The notes: generated by a model not told the origin, from the sequence alone. A stretch of 64,000 bases of DNA from Flavobacterium ustbae (GCF_003946915.1 NZ_RPOC01000002.1:1-64000); one strand, 5' to 3'; shown: positions 1 through 9,679, counted from the first letter of the stretch. Numbers and translations: made by a program.

Positions 1-65
1 CTTCTTTAAAACCAATTCTACGCATTCTAACTTAAATGCATAGTCATACTTTACTTTTCTTTCCA

Positions 66-105
66 TAAAAAATGCCCCCAAATAGTGTCTAACTTTTTGG
101 GGGCA
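66..105 (-). terminator. Intrinsic terminator of the DUF1573 gene
   Basis: Arms at 73-82 and 96-105 (TGCCCCCAAA / TTTGGGGGCA) form a 10-bp stem. Read leftward the stem is followed by a run of six T. It lies 44 bp beyond the stop codon of the leftward gene at 149-529. Confidence 0.85.
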
Positions 106-148
106 GTGCATCTAGAAACGGCTTTTGTTATTTTAGAAAGTTTGACTT

Positions 149-529
149 TTAGAGAACTTCTCCCTTAATTTTAAGAGCGACTCTTCCGTCGGGATAGTTT
201 ACTGCATTTGTTTCGACAGTAATAGTTTTACGAATAGGTCCTGCAACCATATTATATTTTACATCGATTTTTCCTTTTTTGCCCGGCATAATTGCTGCCG
301 CAGGTTTTGTAACAATGATTGAACTTACTGTAGATTCTGCACCTGTAATTAATAGAGGAGCATCTCCAGTGTTTGTAAATTCAAAAGAACGAAGTCCGTT
401 GTCACCTTTAGAAATTTTTCCATAATCAATTGTATTATCAGGGGCTGCAAATTCAATTTTTGGGCCATTTTGTGCATAACTTATTGCGCTAAACAATAAG
501 ACTGCAATAAAAGAGGCTGCATTTTTCAT
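149..529 (-). CDS. DUF1573 domain secreted protein
   Basis: A 126-residue exported protein. Residues 1-19 are a signal peptide ending in SYA before QNG. The rest is a single Ig-like beta sandwich of the DUF1573 type, with the family's 'G.i..Gd.....F.FtNtGdaPLlI' pattern (YGKISKGDNG... FTNTGDAPLLI) and a C-terminal strand ending in IKGEV. The family is very common in Bacteroidota and is thought to be periplasmic or surface-exposed; no biochemical role is established. The gene stands alone, ends at a strong terminator and is divergent from valS. It has the usual length for a one-domain member. Confidence 0.9.
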   Translation of the reverse strand: MKNAASFIAVLLFSAISYAQNGPKIEFAAPDNTIDYGKISKGDNGLRSFEFTNTGDAPLLITGAESTVSSIIVTKPAAAIMPGKKGKIDVKYNMVAGPIRKTITVETNAVNYPDGRVALKIKGEVL

Positions 530-671
530 ATGAAATCTTTTTTTAATTGTAAGTAAATATACATTCTTTTAATTAACACACAAATTATTATTTCTCTTTT
601 TATAGTCTACTTAATTATTTACTTTTGCTGTCAGTTATAATTACAAAAATTGAACCAAATTTTTGTTTAAC

Positions 672-807
672 TGTTTAATCGTTTATTTGTTTAATCGCAT
701 GGATTAATATGTAAATGATTTTTTTTAAAGCAGAAAAACAAATAGATAAGTCAATTAAAGCCAACGATAAAGCCGATTAAACGGTTAAACAAATAAACGA
801 TTAAACA
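672..807. repeat. 22-bp inverted repeat in front of valS
   Basis: TGTTTAATCGTTTATTTG and four further bases at 672-693 are the exact reverse complement of 786-807. About 92 bp separate the arms. The right arm ends 10 bp before the valS start, so a folded leader could include the start region. Extra partial copies of the GTTTAATCG word flank both arms. I recognise no known riboswitch or T-box. Confidence 0.75.
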
Positions 808-817
808 AATTATATAA

Positions 818-3451
818 ATGACAATTCCAGCACAATTTGACGCTAAGACGATTGAGAGTAAATGGTATGATTACTGGATGAAAAACAATTATTTTCATTC
901 AGAACCAGATCATAGAACGCCGTACACCATTGTAATCCCGCCGCCAAACGTCACTGGAGTCCTTCACATGGGACATATGCTGAATAATACGATTCAAGAT
1001 GTTTTAATTCGTAGAGCACGCTTAAAAGGATTCAACGCTTGTTGGGTTCCAGGAACTGATCACGCTTCTATTGCAACTGAAGCAAAAGTTGTGGCGAAAT
1101 TAAAAGCAGAAGGAATCAATAAAAACGATTTAACTCGCGAAGAATTCCTAAAACATGCTTGGGAATGGACCGATAAATACGGCGGAACAATCTTAGAGCA
1201 GCTTAAAAAATTAGGTGCTTCTTGCGATTGGGAACGCACTAAGTTTACTATGGATCCAGATATGTCTGCTTCTGTAATTCGTTCTTTTGTTGATTTATAC
1301 AATAAAGGATTAATTTACCGCGGTTACCGAATGGTAAACTGGGATCCTGAAGCGAAAACTACTTTATCTGACGAAGAAGTTATTTACGAAGAACAGCAAG
1401 GAAAGTTATTTTTCTTAAAATATAAAATTGAAGGTTCAGAAGATTTCTTGACTATTGCAACGACACGTCCTGAGACTATCTTTGGAGATACTGCTATCTG
1501 TATCAATCCGAATGATGAGCGTTTTACACATTTAAAAGGTAAAAAAGCGATCGTTCCAATTTGTGGCAGAGTAATTCCAATTATCGAAGACGAATATGTA
1601 GATGTAGAATTCGGAACAGGATGTTTGAAAGTTACGCCTGCGCACGATATGAACGATAAAACTTTGGGTGAAAAACATAATCTTGAAATCGTTGATATTT
1701 TTAATGAAGACGCAACTTTAAACAGCTTCGGATTACACTATCAAGGAAAAGACCGTTTTGTGGTTCGTACCGAAATTGCAAAAGAACTGGAAGAAATTGG
1801 CGCTTTAGCAAAAACAGAAATCTACTTAAATAAAGTAGGAACTTCTGAAAGAACAAAAGCGGTAATCGAACCAAGATTATCTGACCAATGGTTCTTAAAA
1901 ATGGAAGAATTGGTAAAACCAGCGATAAAATCAGTTTTAGAAACGGGAGATATCAAATTACATCCAAAACGTTTCGAAAATACATACGCGCATTGGTTAA
2001 ACAACATTCGCGATTGGAATATTTCTCGTCAATTATGGTGGGGACAGCAAATTCCAGCATATTATTATGGAGATGGAAAAGAAGATTTCGTTGTTGCAGA
2101 AAACATCGAAGATGCTTTAGTTTTAGCCAAAGAAAGAACGAATAACCCAGAACTTACAACTTCTAACCTTAAGCAAGATGTTGATGCCCTAGATACTTGG
2201 TTCTCATCTTGGTTGTGGCCAATGTCTGTTTTTGGTGGTATTATGGATCCTGAAAGTCCAGATTTTAAATATTATTATCCAACAAATGACTTAGTAACAG
2301 GTCCGGATATTTTGTTTTTCTGGGTAGCGAGAATGATTATTGCAGGTTACGAATATGCGGGTGAAAAACCATTCACCAATGTATATTTAACTGGTTTGGT
2401 ACGTGATAAACAACGCCGTAAAATGTCTAAATCATTAGGAAATTCTCCTGATCCTTTAGACTTGATTGATAAGTTTAGTGCAGACGGAGTTCGTGTAGGA
2501 TTGCTTTTAAGTGCTTCTGCAGGAAACGATATTATGTTTGATGAAGAATTATGCAGTCAAGGAAAAGCGTTTTCAAACAAAATTTGGAATGCTTTCAAAT
2601 TGATTAAAGGTTGGGAGGTTTCAGATTCAATTCCGCAGCCAGAATCTTCAAAAGTAGCAATCGAATGGTACGAAGCGAAATTACAGCAGACTTTAGTTGA
2701 TATTGAAGATAATTTCGAAAAATACAGAATTTCAGATTCATTAATGGCGATCTACAAATTGGTTTGGGATGATTTCTGTTCTTGGTTCTTAGAAATGATT
2801 AAACCAGCATACCAACAGCCAATTGACAGCGTAACTTTCGCGAAAGCGATCGAAATGTTAGAAAACAATTTGAAATTGCTTCATCCGTTTATGCCTTTCT
2901 TGACAGAGGAAATCTGGCAGTTAATCGCTGACAGAACGCCAGAAGAAGCTTTAATTGTTTCGACTTGGCCAGAAGTAAAACCATTTGATGCTAAATTGAT
3001 TTCTGATTTTGAAAACTCAATTGAGGTAATTTCTGGAATTAGAACAATCAGAAAAGACAAAAATATTCCGTTTAAAGATGCAATCGAATTAAAAGGAATC
3101 AACAGCGAAAATGTTTCAACGTATTTTGATTCAATTATCACGAAATTAGGAAACGTTTCTGCTTTCGAATATGTTTCTGAAAAAGTAGACGGCGCATTGT
3201 CTTTCCGTGTAAAATCAAATGAATATTTCATTCCGATTACAGGAAATATTGACGTTGAAGCTGAAATTGCAAAACTGACAGAAGAATTAAACTATACAAA
3301 AGGTTTCTTGAAATCGGTAGAAGCAAAACTTTCTAACGAGAAATTCGTAAACGGAGCTCCAGAGAAAGTTCTTAATTTAGAAAAACAAAAACATGCCGAT
3401 GCTTTAGCAAAAATTGCTACAATCGAGCAGAGTTTGGCTGGTTTGAAATAA
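818..3451 (+). CDS. valS: Valine--tRNA ligase
   Basis: Class I aminoacyl-tRNA synthetase that charges tRNA-Val in the cytoplasm; 877 residues, the normal bacterial length. The HIGH signature is seen as LHMGHM near residues 48-53 after PPPNVTG. The KMSKS loop is seen as KMSKSLGNSPDPLD near residue 534. The central part carries the editing domain (TTRPETIFGDTA; GTGCLKVTPAHD), which clears mischarged threonine. The anticodon-binding helical domain includes HPFMPFLTEEIW. The last 60 residues or so form the valyl-specific coiled-coil arm. The only plausible start is the ATG at 818, just behind the 22-bp inverted repeat. Downstream is a shared hairpin terminator. Confidence 0.98.
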   Translation: MTIPAQFDAKTIESKWYDYWMKNNYFHSEPDHRTPYTIVIPPPNVTGVLHMGHMLNNTIQDVLIRRARLKGFNACWVPGTDHASIATEAKVVAKLKAEGINKNDLTREEFLKHAWEWTDKYGGTILEQLKKLGASCDWERTKFTMDPDMSASVIRSFVDLYNKGLIYRGYRMVNWDPEAKTTLSDEEVIYEEQQGKLFFLKYKIEGSEDFLTIATTRPETIFGDTAICINPNDERFTHLKGKKAIVPICGRVIPIIEDEYVDVEFGTGCLKVTPAHDMNDKTLGEKHNLEIVDIFNEDATLNSFGLHYQGKDRFVVRTEIAKELEEIGALAKTEIYLNKVGTSERTKAVIEPRLSDQWFLKMEELVKPAIKSVLETGDIKLHPKRFENTYAHWLNNIRDWNISRQLWWGQQIPAYYYGDGKEDFVVAENIEDALVLAKERTNNPELTTSNLKQDVDALDTWFSSWLWPMSVFGGIMDPESPDFKYYYPTNDLVTGPDILFFWVARMIIAGYEYAGEKPFTNVYLTGLVRDKQRRKMSKSLGNSPDPLDLIDKFSADGVRVGLLLSASAGNDIMFDEELCSQGKAFSNKIWNAFKLIKGWEVSDSIPQPESSKVAIEWYEAKLQQTLVDIEDNFEKYRISDSLMAIYKLVWDDFCSWFLEMIKPAYQQPIDSVTFAKAIEMLENNLKLLHPFMPFLTEEIWQLIADRTPEEALIVSTWPEVKPFDAKLISDFENSIEVISGIRTIRKDKNIPFKDAIELKGINSENVSTYFDSIITKLGNVSAFEYVSEKVDGALSFRVKSNEYFIPITGNIDVEAEIAKLTEELNYTKGFLKSVEAKLSNEKFVNGAPEKVLNLEKQKHADALAKIATIEQSLAGLK

Positions 3452-3460
3452 TACGCTTAA

Positions 3461-3653
3461 TAGCCACGAATTCACGAATTTTTTTAACATTCGCTAGTTC
3501 AATTTATGGCGAAAAAAAATGGCATTTTAAAATGTTAAACCCGACAGGCTTTAAAAACCTGTCGGGTTTTCGCATAAATTAACTATGTCACGAATTCATA
3601 AATTAATTATTTTACAAAGATTGTAAAAAATAAAATTCGTGAATTCGTGGCTA
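3461..3653. repeat. 21-bp perfect inverted repeat enclosing a terminator
   Basis: TAGCCACGAATTCACGAATT plus one T (3461-3481) is the exact reverse complement of 3633-3653. The right arm overlaps the stop codon of the leftward permease gene. The same word occurs as a compact hairpin at 51804-51852 and singly near 12452, so it belongs to a dispersed family. Confidence 0.85.
3537..3570. terminator. Bidirectional terminator between valS and the permease
   Basis: AAACCCGACAGG (3537-3548) pairs with CCTGTCGGGTTT (3558-3569) around a 9-nt loop. A and T flanks make it usable from both sides, as expected between two convergent genes. Confidence 0.85.
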
Positions 3654-4964
3654 TCTTTTTTTCTTCAAAACCAAAAACAAAGGATAAGAAACTACAGCAA
3701 TTCCAACAATAATAATAAAACTAATAGGATCGCTGTAAACGAATCCTCCAAGTAATGCAATGGAGAATATAATAGCAAGTATGGTTGTCCACGGATACCA
3801 AAAAGAACGGTAAGGTCTTGGTAAATTAGGTTCTTTGGTTCTTAATTTTAAAAGTGAATAATAAGCCAATCCCCAAACAATTATAGAGATAAAAGCGGCG
3901 AAAGAAAACAAGACTTCAAAAGAGCCGATGCAGATTAAAAATAAGCTGAAAAACGAAGAAACTAAAAGCGCGACAATTGGTGTTCCGCCTTTGTTTACTG
4001 TTGTTCCTTGTTTAATAAAAAATCCATCACGGCTTAATCCGTAAAGAATTCTCGGCGGGATCATCATAAAAGCATTCAAAATACTGATTAAAGAAAAAAT
4101 TGAAATTACCGTTACGATTTTTGCTCCGTTTTCTCCAAAAAGAATTTTCGCCACGTCTGCTGCTGCAAGATTAGATTTTGCTAAAGTTTCGATTGGCAGA
4201 ACATGAAAAAAAGCTGCATTTACCAAAATATAAATCGCCACAACAAGCAAAACTCCGCTGTACAATGATTTCGGAATATTTTTGCTCGGATCATCATTTT
4301 CTTCGGCAAAAAAGCAAACCGCATTCCATCCGTTGTACGTTCCTATAATAAGCTGTAACGATTTAAAAAATCCAAAAACTAGTCCGATTTGAAAGATGGA
4401 ATTATCTGTTTTTATTCTAGGAACTTCAACTCCAGAATACATAAAACAAGCCACAACCAAGGCCACAAAGCAAATTACTTTTAAAAGACTTGTAATTTGT
4501 TGAATGACACTTCCATTTTTTACACCGCTTAAATGCAGTAATACAAATGCAACCAATAAGGAAATAGATAAAAGGGTAGAATAATGGGCCAATTGCGGAA
4601 AGAGTATAATCGTGTATTCGCTAATTACGATACAATAAAAAGCAGGTGGAATAGCATTTACGATATAATCGTACCAGCCAGAAAGAAATCCAGCATATTC
4701 GCCCAAAGCTCTTTTAATATAATTGTAAGATCCGCCAGCTTTTGGCAGCATTGTCGCCAATTCAGAATAGGAATTAGCTCCCAGTAAAACATATAAACCT
4801 CCAAAAAGCCAAGAAGCCAAAATAAGCCAGTAGTTATTTAGCATTTCAGCAATTGTTCCAGGTGTTCTTAAAATTCCGACACCAATTGTTCCTCCAATTA
4901 AAACGGCAATATTAAAACTTAGGCCTAAACTTTTTTGCAATTGGTTTTTCTTGGAATCTGACAT
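3651..4964 (-). CDS. APC-family amino acid permease
   Basis: A 437-residue inner-membrane transporter of the amino acid-polyamine-organocation superfamily. Twelve hydrophobic segments are visible. TM1 carries the family's unwound-helix motif (IGGTIGVGILRTPG, residues 22-35). TM2 is followed by the conserved GGLYVLLGANSYSELATMLPKAGGSYNYIKRALG stretch, in which the E.a...P.sGG pattern is typical of APC exchangers. The C-terminal loop has LPRPYRS..YPW, also typical. Substrate cannot be read from sequence; LAT-like amino acid exchangers are the nearest pattern. The gene is convergent with valS and stands alone. Confidence 0.92.
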   Translation of the reverse strand: MSDSKKNQLQKSLGLSFNIAVLIGGTIGVGILRTPGTIAEMLNNYWLILASWLFGGLYVLLGANSYSELATMLPKAGGSYNYIKRALGEYAGFLSGWYDYIVNAIPPAFYCIVISEYTIILFPQLAHYSTLLSISLLVAFVLLHLSGVKNGSVIQQITSLLKVICFVALVVACFMYSGVEVPRIKTDNSIFQIGLVFGFFKSLQLIIGTYNGWNAVCFFAEENDDPSKNIPKSLYSGVLLVVAIYILVNAAFFHVLPIETLAKSNLAAADVAKILFGENGAKIVTVISIFSLISILNAFMMIPPRILYGLSRDGFFIKQGTTVNKGGTPIVALLVSSFFSLFLICIGSFEVLFSFAAFISIIVWGLAYYSLLKLRTKEPNLPRPYRSFWYPWTTILAIIFSIALLGGFVYSDPISFIIIVGIAVVSYPLFLVLKKKR

Positions 4965-5046
4965 TTCGAGTTCGTTTTTAGGGATATAATTTCAAACAAA
5001 AATAGTGGTTTTTATGCGTATTTTATTTCCTATTTAAAGCAAAAAA

Positions 5047-5070
5047 AAACCTTGCCAAAAAGCAAGGTTT
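5047..5070 (-). terminator. Terminator of the DUF4198 gene
   Basis: AAACCTTGC (5047-5055) pairs with GCAAGGTTT (5062-5070) with a 6-nt loop. Leftward it is followed by a long T run. It closes the iron-uptake operon. Confidence 0.85.
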
Positions 5071-5110
5071 TTTAAATTGAAATTAAATCTAAGAATGAGT
5101 TTTTCTAAAA

Positions 5111-5833
5111 TTATTTTACTGCAATTTGATAAGTAGCCATTTTCCAGATTTCATCGTATTTTTTTCCGTTGTGTTCACCAGAAGCTTTGTCTGTGTGTGC
5201 ATATTCAACCATATAATTTCCAGACCAGATTGGAGTAAAAGAGAATTCTCCTTTATCGTTTGTCCATAATTCTTTTTCCCATCCGTTTGGTGCAATAACT
5301 TTGATTTTTGCTTCTTTAGCAATAGCGCCATCATAAGAAGCAACTCCAGTTACTTTAGCATCTTTTTTTGCAACATCTGCATTTTCTGAGAATACAGCAA
5401 TTTTGTTTGAATTTGCCGTAATGCTATTTCCTGCATTTTTATTTCCAACCACAACAGTTGCGCTAGAATTATAGTCTAATTTCATTGTTCCGTAAACATC
5501 TCCAACTGTGTGCTGCATTACAATTGTGTAAACACCATCTTCTGTTGGAGTAAAAAACGCCTGATATTTGTTGTCTAATGCTTTTGTAGTCAGTTTAGTT
5601 TCTTTTTTTGACGGACTTACCACAACCAAGCTGAAATTTTTCAAATCAGAAAACCATTTGTCAGCTTTTGTAATGTCATTATCAGAGAATTCTCCAAAGT
5701 AAATAGAAATTTCCTGAGCTTTACCTTTTGTTCCAGTTGCTTTAGTTTCGATCCAAAGAGCGTGTGCAAACATTGGAGCTGATGCCAGCATTACAAAGAA
5801 AAAAGCTATGATTTTAAAAGTATTTGATTTCAT
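5111..5833 (-). CDS. DUF4198 domain periplasmic protein
   Basis: A 240-residue exported protein. The signal peptide spans residues 1 to about 24 and ends MFAHA, directly before LWIETKA. The HALWIE start of the mature chain followed by a beta-rich body is the DUF4198 pattern, a family related to NikM-type metal uptake accessory proteins. The C-terminal third (TGVASYDGAIAKEAKIKVIAPNGWEKELWTNDKGEFSFTP) looks like an Ig-like or CarboxypepD-type fold. It is the last gene of the TonB receptor-PepSY-DUF4198 set, 100 bp behind the PepSY gene, which suggests a periplasmic job in iron or other metal uptake. This role is inferred from context. Confidence 0.85.
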   Translation of the reverse strand: MKSNTFKIIAFFFVMLASAPMFAHALWIETKATGTKGKAQEISIYFGEFSDNDITKADKWFSDLKNFSLVVVSPSKKETKLTTKALDNKYQAFFTPTEDGVYTIVMQHTVGDVYGTMKLDYNSSATVVVGNKNAGNSITANSNKIAVFSENADVAKKDAKVTGVASYDGAIAKEAKIKVIAPNGWEKELWTNDKGEFSFTPIWSGNYMVEYAHTDKASGEHNGKKYDEIWKMATYQIAVK

Positions 5834-5933
5834 ACGATCAAGTTTAAATTATTAGATGATATTTTTTACAAACATAAGTGTTATTTAGAACAATTAAAAA
5901 TAAAATCTTAAAAAAGCTTACTTTTAAAATAGA

Positions 5934-7085
5934 CTATCTAGAATTCGTTTTCTTTTTATTTTTTCTTCCCCACCAAATTAAGAAACCTGTTATAGGCAAA
6001 CTTGCTGAAACTAGACTGGCAAAAAAAGCCAGCACTTTTCCAGGGAATCCGAGAATACTGCCAACGTGCAGATCGTAATTTATAAATCTAAATTTTTCGC
6101 CACCACTTTTATCATTATAAGTTGTAACTCTAAGCGGTTTGGCAGTAGAGCGGTCAAAGTCCATTGAGATATCATCAAAACGGTTTTTGTATCGCACAAA
6201 AGTTTGAAAAGTGGCTAAGGAATCATCTGCTTTTGGAAGGAACAAATAATAGCTTTTTGCTTTCGGATTGGCTTTTCTTGTTGCAGCATATATTTTGTCT
6301 GTGGCTGTATTTTTAGAATATTGTGTGGTGTCAGAAACTAGTTTTTCTTTTACAATTGTTTTTCCACCATTAAACAGCCATTGAACTCCTTTATCGTAAC
6401 ATTCAAAAGCCCAAACCAATCCTGTCAAAGCAATTATTAAAGCGAAAATCAACATATAATATCCTAGAATATTATGCAGATCATAATTTTTGCGTTTCCA
6501 TTTTGTGGTGTTTTTCCACTGAAACCAAAAACGCTGTTTGGCAGCACTTTTATTTTTTGGCCACCAGAGAATTAAACCTGTAATTAGTGAAATAATAAAT
6601 ATAATGGTCGCCGTTCCTGTTATTGGGTCGCCAATTGTACTGTTTAAACAAAGTGTCTGATGGAGCATTCGAACAAAAACAAAAAACTCAGAGTTGTATT
6701 CTTCGAGTTTTTCTACAGCTCCAGTATATGGGTTTATGTAAGCATATGTACTTTGATAGCGATTCCAGTACCAGATGGCATCTTTGTCTAGTTCTTCAAA
6801 AAACCAAATGATTACAGTCCGTTTTTCATCATTAATAATTCTGGCTCCAGAAAGTTTTTGGTTAGGATTATCTTTTGCGTTTGCTTCTACGGCAATATTT
6901 ATGAGCTGGCTAATAGGAAGTTTTTTGTCTTTGACTTGATCTACATAATAGTAGTCATGAATTATGGGACGTAATTCTTCTTCAAATGCATACAGACAGC
7001 CTGTAATTCCAAGTATAATTACGATTATCCCTGAAGATAGTCCTAACCACAAATGTATTTTGAGTATTAGTTTTTTAAAAGTCAT
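5934..7085 (-). CDS. PepSY-associated TM helix protein (siderophore uptake type)
   Basis: A 383-residue inner-membrane protein with four transmembrane helices: residues about 10-35 (LHLWLGLSSGI-type start), 145-170, 205-230 and 345-370. A large periplasmic part between TM1 and TM2 and another between TM3 and TM4 hold PepSY-like segments (PYTGAVEKLEEYNSEFF; FDRSTAKPLRV). KIHLWLGL near the N-terminus, LHNILGYYM and INYDLHVGSILGFPGK place histidines at the membrane edge as in PiuB/FsqB-like reductases, which are thought to reduce ferric siderophores. Its position between a TonB-dependent receptor and a DUF4198 protein fits this. The reductase function is inferred. Confidence 0.9.
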   Translation of the reverse strand: MTFKKLILKIHLWLGLSSGIIVIILGITGCLYAFEEELRPIIHDYYYVDQVKDKKLPISQLINIAVEANAKDNPNQKLSGARIINDEKRTVIIWFFEELDKDAIWYWNRYQSTYAYINPYTGAVEKLEEYNSEFFVFVRMLHQTLCLNSTIGDPITGTATIIFIISLITGLILWWPKNKSAAKQRFWFQWKNTTKWKRKNYDLHNILGYYMLIFALIIALTGLVWAFECYDKGVQWLFNGGKTIVKEKLVSDTTQYSKNTATDKIYAATRKANPKAKSYYLFLPKADDSLATFQTFVRYKNRFDDISMDFDRSTAKPLRVTTYNDKSGGEKFRFINYDLHVGSILGFPGKVLAFFASLVSASLPITGFLIWWGRKNKKKTNSR

Positions 7086-7106
7086 TTATAAAAAGTCTTG
7101 TCATCA

Positions 7107-7143
7107 AAAAAGCACCTCATGATTTTAAACAGAGATGCTTTTT
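7107..7143 (-). terminator. Intra-operon terminator-like hairpin
   Basis: Arms at 7107-7118 and 7132-7143 pair with one mismatch (AAAAAGCACCTC / GAGATGCTTTTT) and are followed leftward by T residues. It lies between the receptor and PepSY genes and could lower expression of the two downstream genes relative to the receptor. Confidence 0.55.
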
Positions 7144-7166
7144 ATTATTTTAATTTTAGTTTAGTC

Positions 7167-9488
7167 TTAAAACTTGATCGTTAAATTAGCTAGAATGTTT
7201 GTAGGCGCTTGAGATGTACCCCAGAAATCCCAGTACTTTTCGTTGGTTATATTATTGAATTTTAAGCCAACTCTCCATGACGAATGATCGTAATATACAG
7301 ACGCATTGTATGTAGTATAAGACGGCATATAAAAAGTATTATCTGCTGTAAAGAAATTATCGTCTACATAGTTGGCACCAAAACCTAACCCTAAACCTTT
7401 TAGTTTGTTTTGGAAAGTATATGAAGTCCAGAAGTTCACTACATTTTCAGGAGAACCAGTTGCTTTGTTTCCTTCAATTGTAGCATCAGAAGCTTTTACA
7501 ATTCTGTTATCATTGTATCCATAACCTGCTACAATGCTTAAACCATTGATAGGAGTTGCCGTCAATTCAAAATCGAAACCTTTACTTACTTGTTTGCCAT
7601 CTTGTTCTGTAAAACCAGATGCGTTAAGTCTTGTTGCATTATCAATCGTAATATTGTAGTAGCTTACAGAACCACTCAATTTTTTATTGAATGCTTCGGC
7701 TTTAATTCCTCCTTCATATTGTACAGCATAAATAGGATCTAAAACTAATATAGAAGCATCTGGCTGCGTTACTGGCTGCATATTTTGAAACCCATTCATG
7801 TAGTTTCCAAATACAGAAACTTGGTCTTTTACCAGTTCATAAACCAATCCTAATTTTGGAGCTAAAGCAGTTTGGTTGTAACCTTCAACGGCACCTATTT
7901 TTTCGCGATCAAAATTATCCAAACGTAGACTTAGCATTGCAGAAAGACGATCTGTAAAGTTGATTACATCACACGCATATACGCTAAAAGTTTTTTGATC
8001 TGCAAGCGGAGAAGTGGTAAGAACAAGACCAGCATCGACTGCTTTTCTTCTAATAGGAGAGAATGGCGCTGTAACATCAATATTATCAAGAGTAAATGTA
8101 CTTCCTCCAGAAAATGCACCACTATAAAGTCTGTAATTTATACCAGCAAGAAATTTATGTTTAATGCTTCCTGTAGCAAATTTACCATTTAAATTTTCCT
8201 GAATGTTAGTGTAGTTGTTGTAAATAGGTCCCCAAAGTCCAACGCGCCTAGCGACTTGAGTTGGAGAACTCCAAACGGCGTAACTCTGGTAACTGCGTTC
8301 TACATCTTCTCCAACAAACGAAAATACAGTTGTAGATTTCCAGTTTTCTGAGATTTCATATTCTGCCTGTGCAAAAACTTTGGTCGCTTTTGTTTTAGCA
8401 TCATTGTCATCATGAAACATCGATTTTCTGTAATCAATTTTCAAATCATTCGGATTTGTAATTCCAGAAGTTGCTCCGTAAGTATTGTAAGTTCGTCTTG
8501 TATTGTTTACATTATAAAGTTCGGCATCGATGTTGAAAGTCAATTTTTCTGAAGCTTTATAAGTAAGACTTGGCGCAAAAAGCAAAGCATTATTAAAACC
8601 ATAATCAAGAAAACTTTTTTCTCTGTTTACCGCCATATTTATTCTAAACAAAACGCTTTTGTCTTTGTTTAACGGCGTATTGACATCAGCAGTAAGACGG
8701 TTTAAGCCAAAACTTCCAGTTGTGTACGAGATTTCGGCAGCAGTAATTTCATGAGGTTTTTTAGTTACTAAATTTACTACCCCTCCAAATGAAGATACGG
8801 TAGAACCAAATAAAGTTCCAGATGGCCCTTTTAGCACTTCAATGCGTTCTACGTTTCCAAGATCAACAGAAGAACGCCCAGATACTGTTTCCATTCCGTT
8901 TCTTGCATTAATTCCGGTAGAGAAACCCCTAAAAATTACACCGACACCTCCAGATGGATAACTGATTGAAACTACACCAGGAGAATTTTGAACTGCGCTT
9001 CTAATATCTACCGAAACCTGTTCTTGTAATAACTCTTTATGAATTATGCTGTAAACTTGTGGATTTTCAAGATTTTTAAGAGGCATTCTCGCAACATAAT
9101 CTGTTTTTTTAGAAACAATACTTTTTGGACTGCTAATAATAACTTCTTTTAATTCTTTATTCGAAACTTTCAGCTGTAAATTTACTTCGGTGGTTTCGTT
9201 TTCTGTCACTACAACTTCAGTTTCTGCAGTTTCGTAACCAGCTAGAGAGACTTGAAGCGTATAAGTATTCGCTTTAACTTTATTGAAATCAAAGCTGCCG
9301 TCATCATTAGAAACGGTGCCGTATTTAGAATTTTTAAGAATAATGTTTACACCAGCCGCAGGTTCGCTGTCAGAAGTGGTAATGGTTCCTTTAATTTTTC
9401 CGTGATTTTGTGCAAAGGCAGATAAGAACGAAAATAAAAAACTGATTGTAAGTAGAAAACGCATAGTTTTCAAATTGAGGTAATTCAT
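7167..9488 (-). CDS. TonB-dependent siderophore receptor
   Basis: A 773-residue outer-membrane receptor. Order: signal peptide (best read from the second ATG at 9464, MRFLLTISF...AFAQ), a CarboxypepD-regulatory-like domain (about residues 30-115, GTITTSDSEPAAGVNI...), the plug (about 135-240, with SPGVVSISYPSGGVGVIFRGF and the ERIEVLKGPSGTLFG motif), and a 22-strand beta barrel ending in the aromatic C-terminal strand LANLTIKF. The FxuA/FhuA-like plug motif and barrel are those of ferric-siderophore receptors. The start at 9488 adds eight residues before the better signal peptide. It leads an operon with PepSY and DUF4198 genes and has a Fur-like palindrome in its promoter. Confidence 0.95.
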   Translation of the reverse strand: MNYLNLKTMRFLLTISFLFSFLSAFAQNHGKIKGTITTSDSEPAAGVNIILKNSKYGTVSNDDGSFDFNKVKANTYTLQVSLAGYETAETEVVVTENETTEVNLQLKVSNKELKEVIISSPKSIVSKKTDYVARMPLKNLENPQVYSIIHKELLQEQVSVDIRSAVQNSPGVVSISYPSGGVGVIFRGFSTGINARNGMETVSGRSSVDLGNVERIEVLKGPSGTLFGSTVSSFGGVVNLVTKKPHEITAAEISYTTGSFGLNRLTADVNTPLNKDKSVLFRINMAVNREKSFLDYGFNNALLFAPSLTYKASEKLTFNIDAELYNVNNTRRTYNTYGATSGITNPNDLKIDYRKSMFHDDNDAKTKATKVFAQAEYEISENWKSTTVFSFVGEDVERSYQSYAVWSSPTQVARRVGLWGPIYNNYTNIQENLNGKFATGSIKHKFLAGINYRLYSGAFSGGSTFTLDNIDVTAPFSPIRRKAVDAGLVLTTSPLADQKTFSVYACDVINFTDRLSAMLSLRLDNFDREKIGAVEGYNQTALAPKLGLVYELVKDQVSVFGNYMNGFQNMQPVTQPDASILVLDPIYAVQYEGGIKAEAFNKKLSGSVSYYNITIDNATRLNASGFTEQDGKQVSKGFDFELTATPINGLSIVAGYGYNDNRIVKASDATIEGNKATGSPENVVNFWTSYTFQNKLKGLGLGFGANYVDDNFFTADNTFYMPSYTTYNASVYYDHSSWRVGLKFNNITNEKYWDFWGTSQAPTNILANLTIKF

Positions 9489-9520
9489 TGGTACTTTTTT
9501 ATTGGTTTATAAAACTGTTC

Positions 9521-9553
9521 TTATTTAGAATAAATAAAAACAGTGCAAATGTA
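9521..9553 (-). promoter_or_regulatory. Receptor promoter with Fur-like palindrome
   Basis: Read leftward, TACATTTG (9546-9553) is an exact Bacteroidota -7 box. Directly downstream, at 9521-9537, lies TTATTTAGAATAAATAA, a palindrome resembling the AT-rich Fur boxes of this phylum. It covers the expected transcription start, a position suited to repression by an iron-loaded regulator. The operator call is inferred. Confidence 0.5.
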
Positions 9554-9679
9554 AAAATTAAATTAATCTTAACAATTTTTATTTTTATCATTTATAAACG
9601 AAATTGTTAAATGTTGATTCTGGAGAGATTACTAGAAATTCTTATTTATAATTGTAGTGCCATAAACTTTAAAAAGGTT

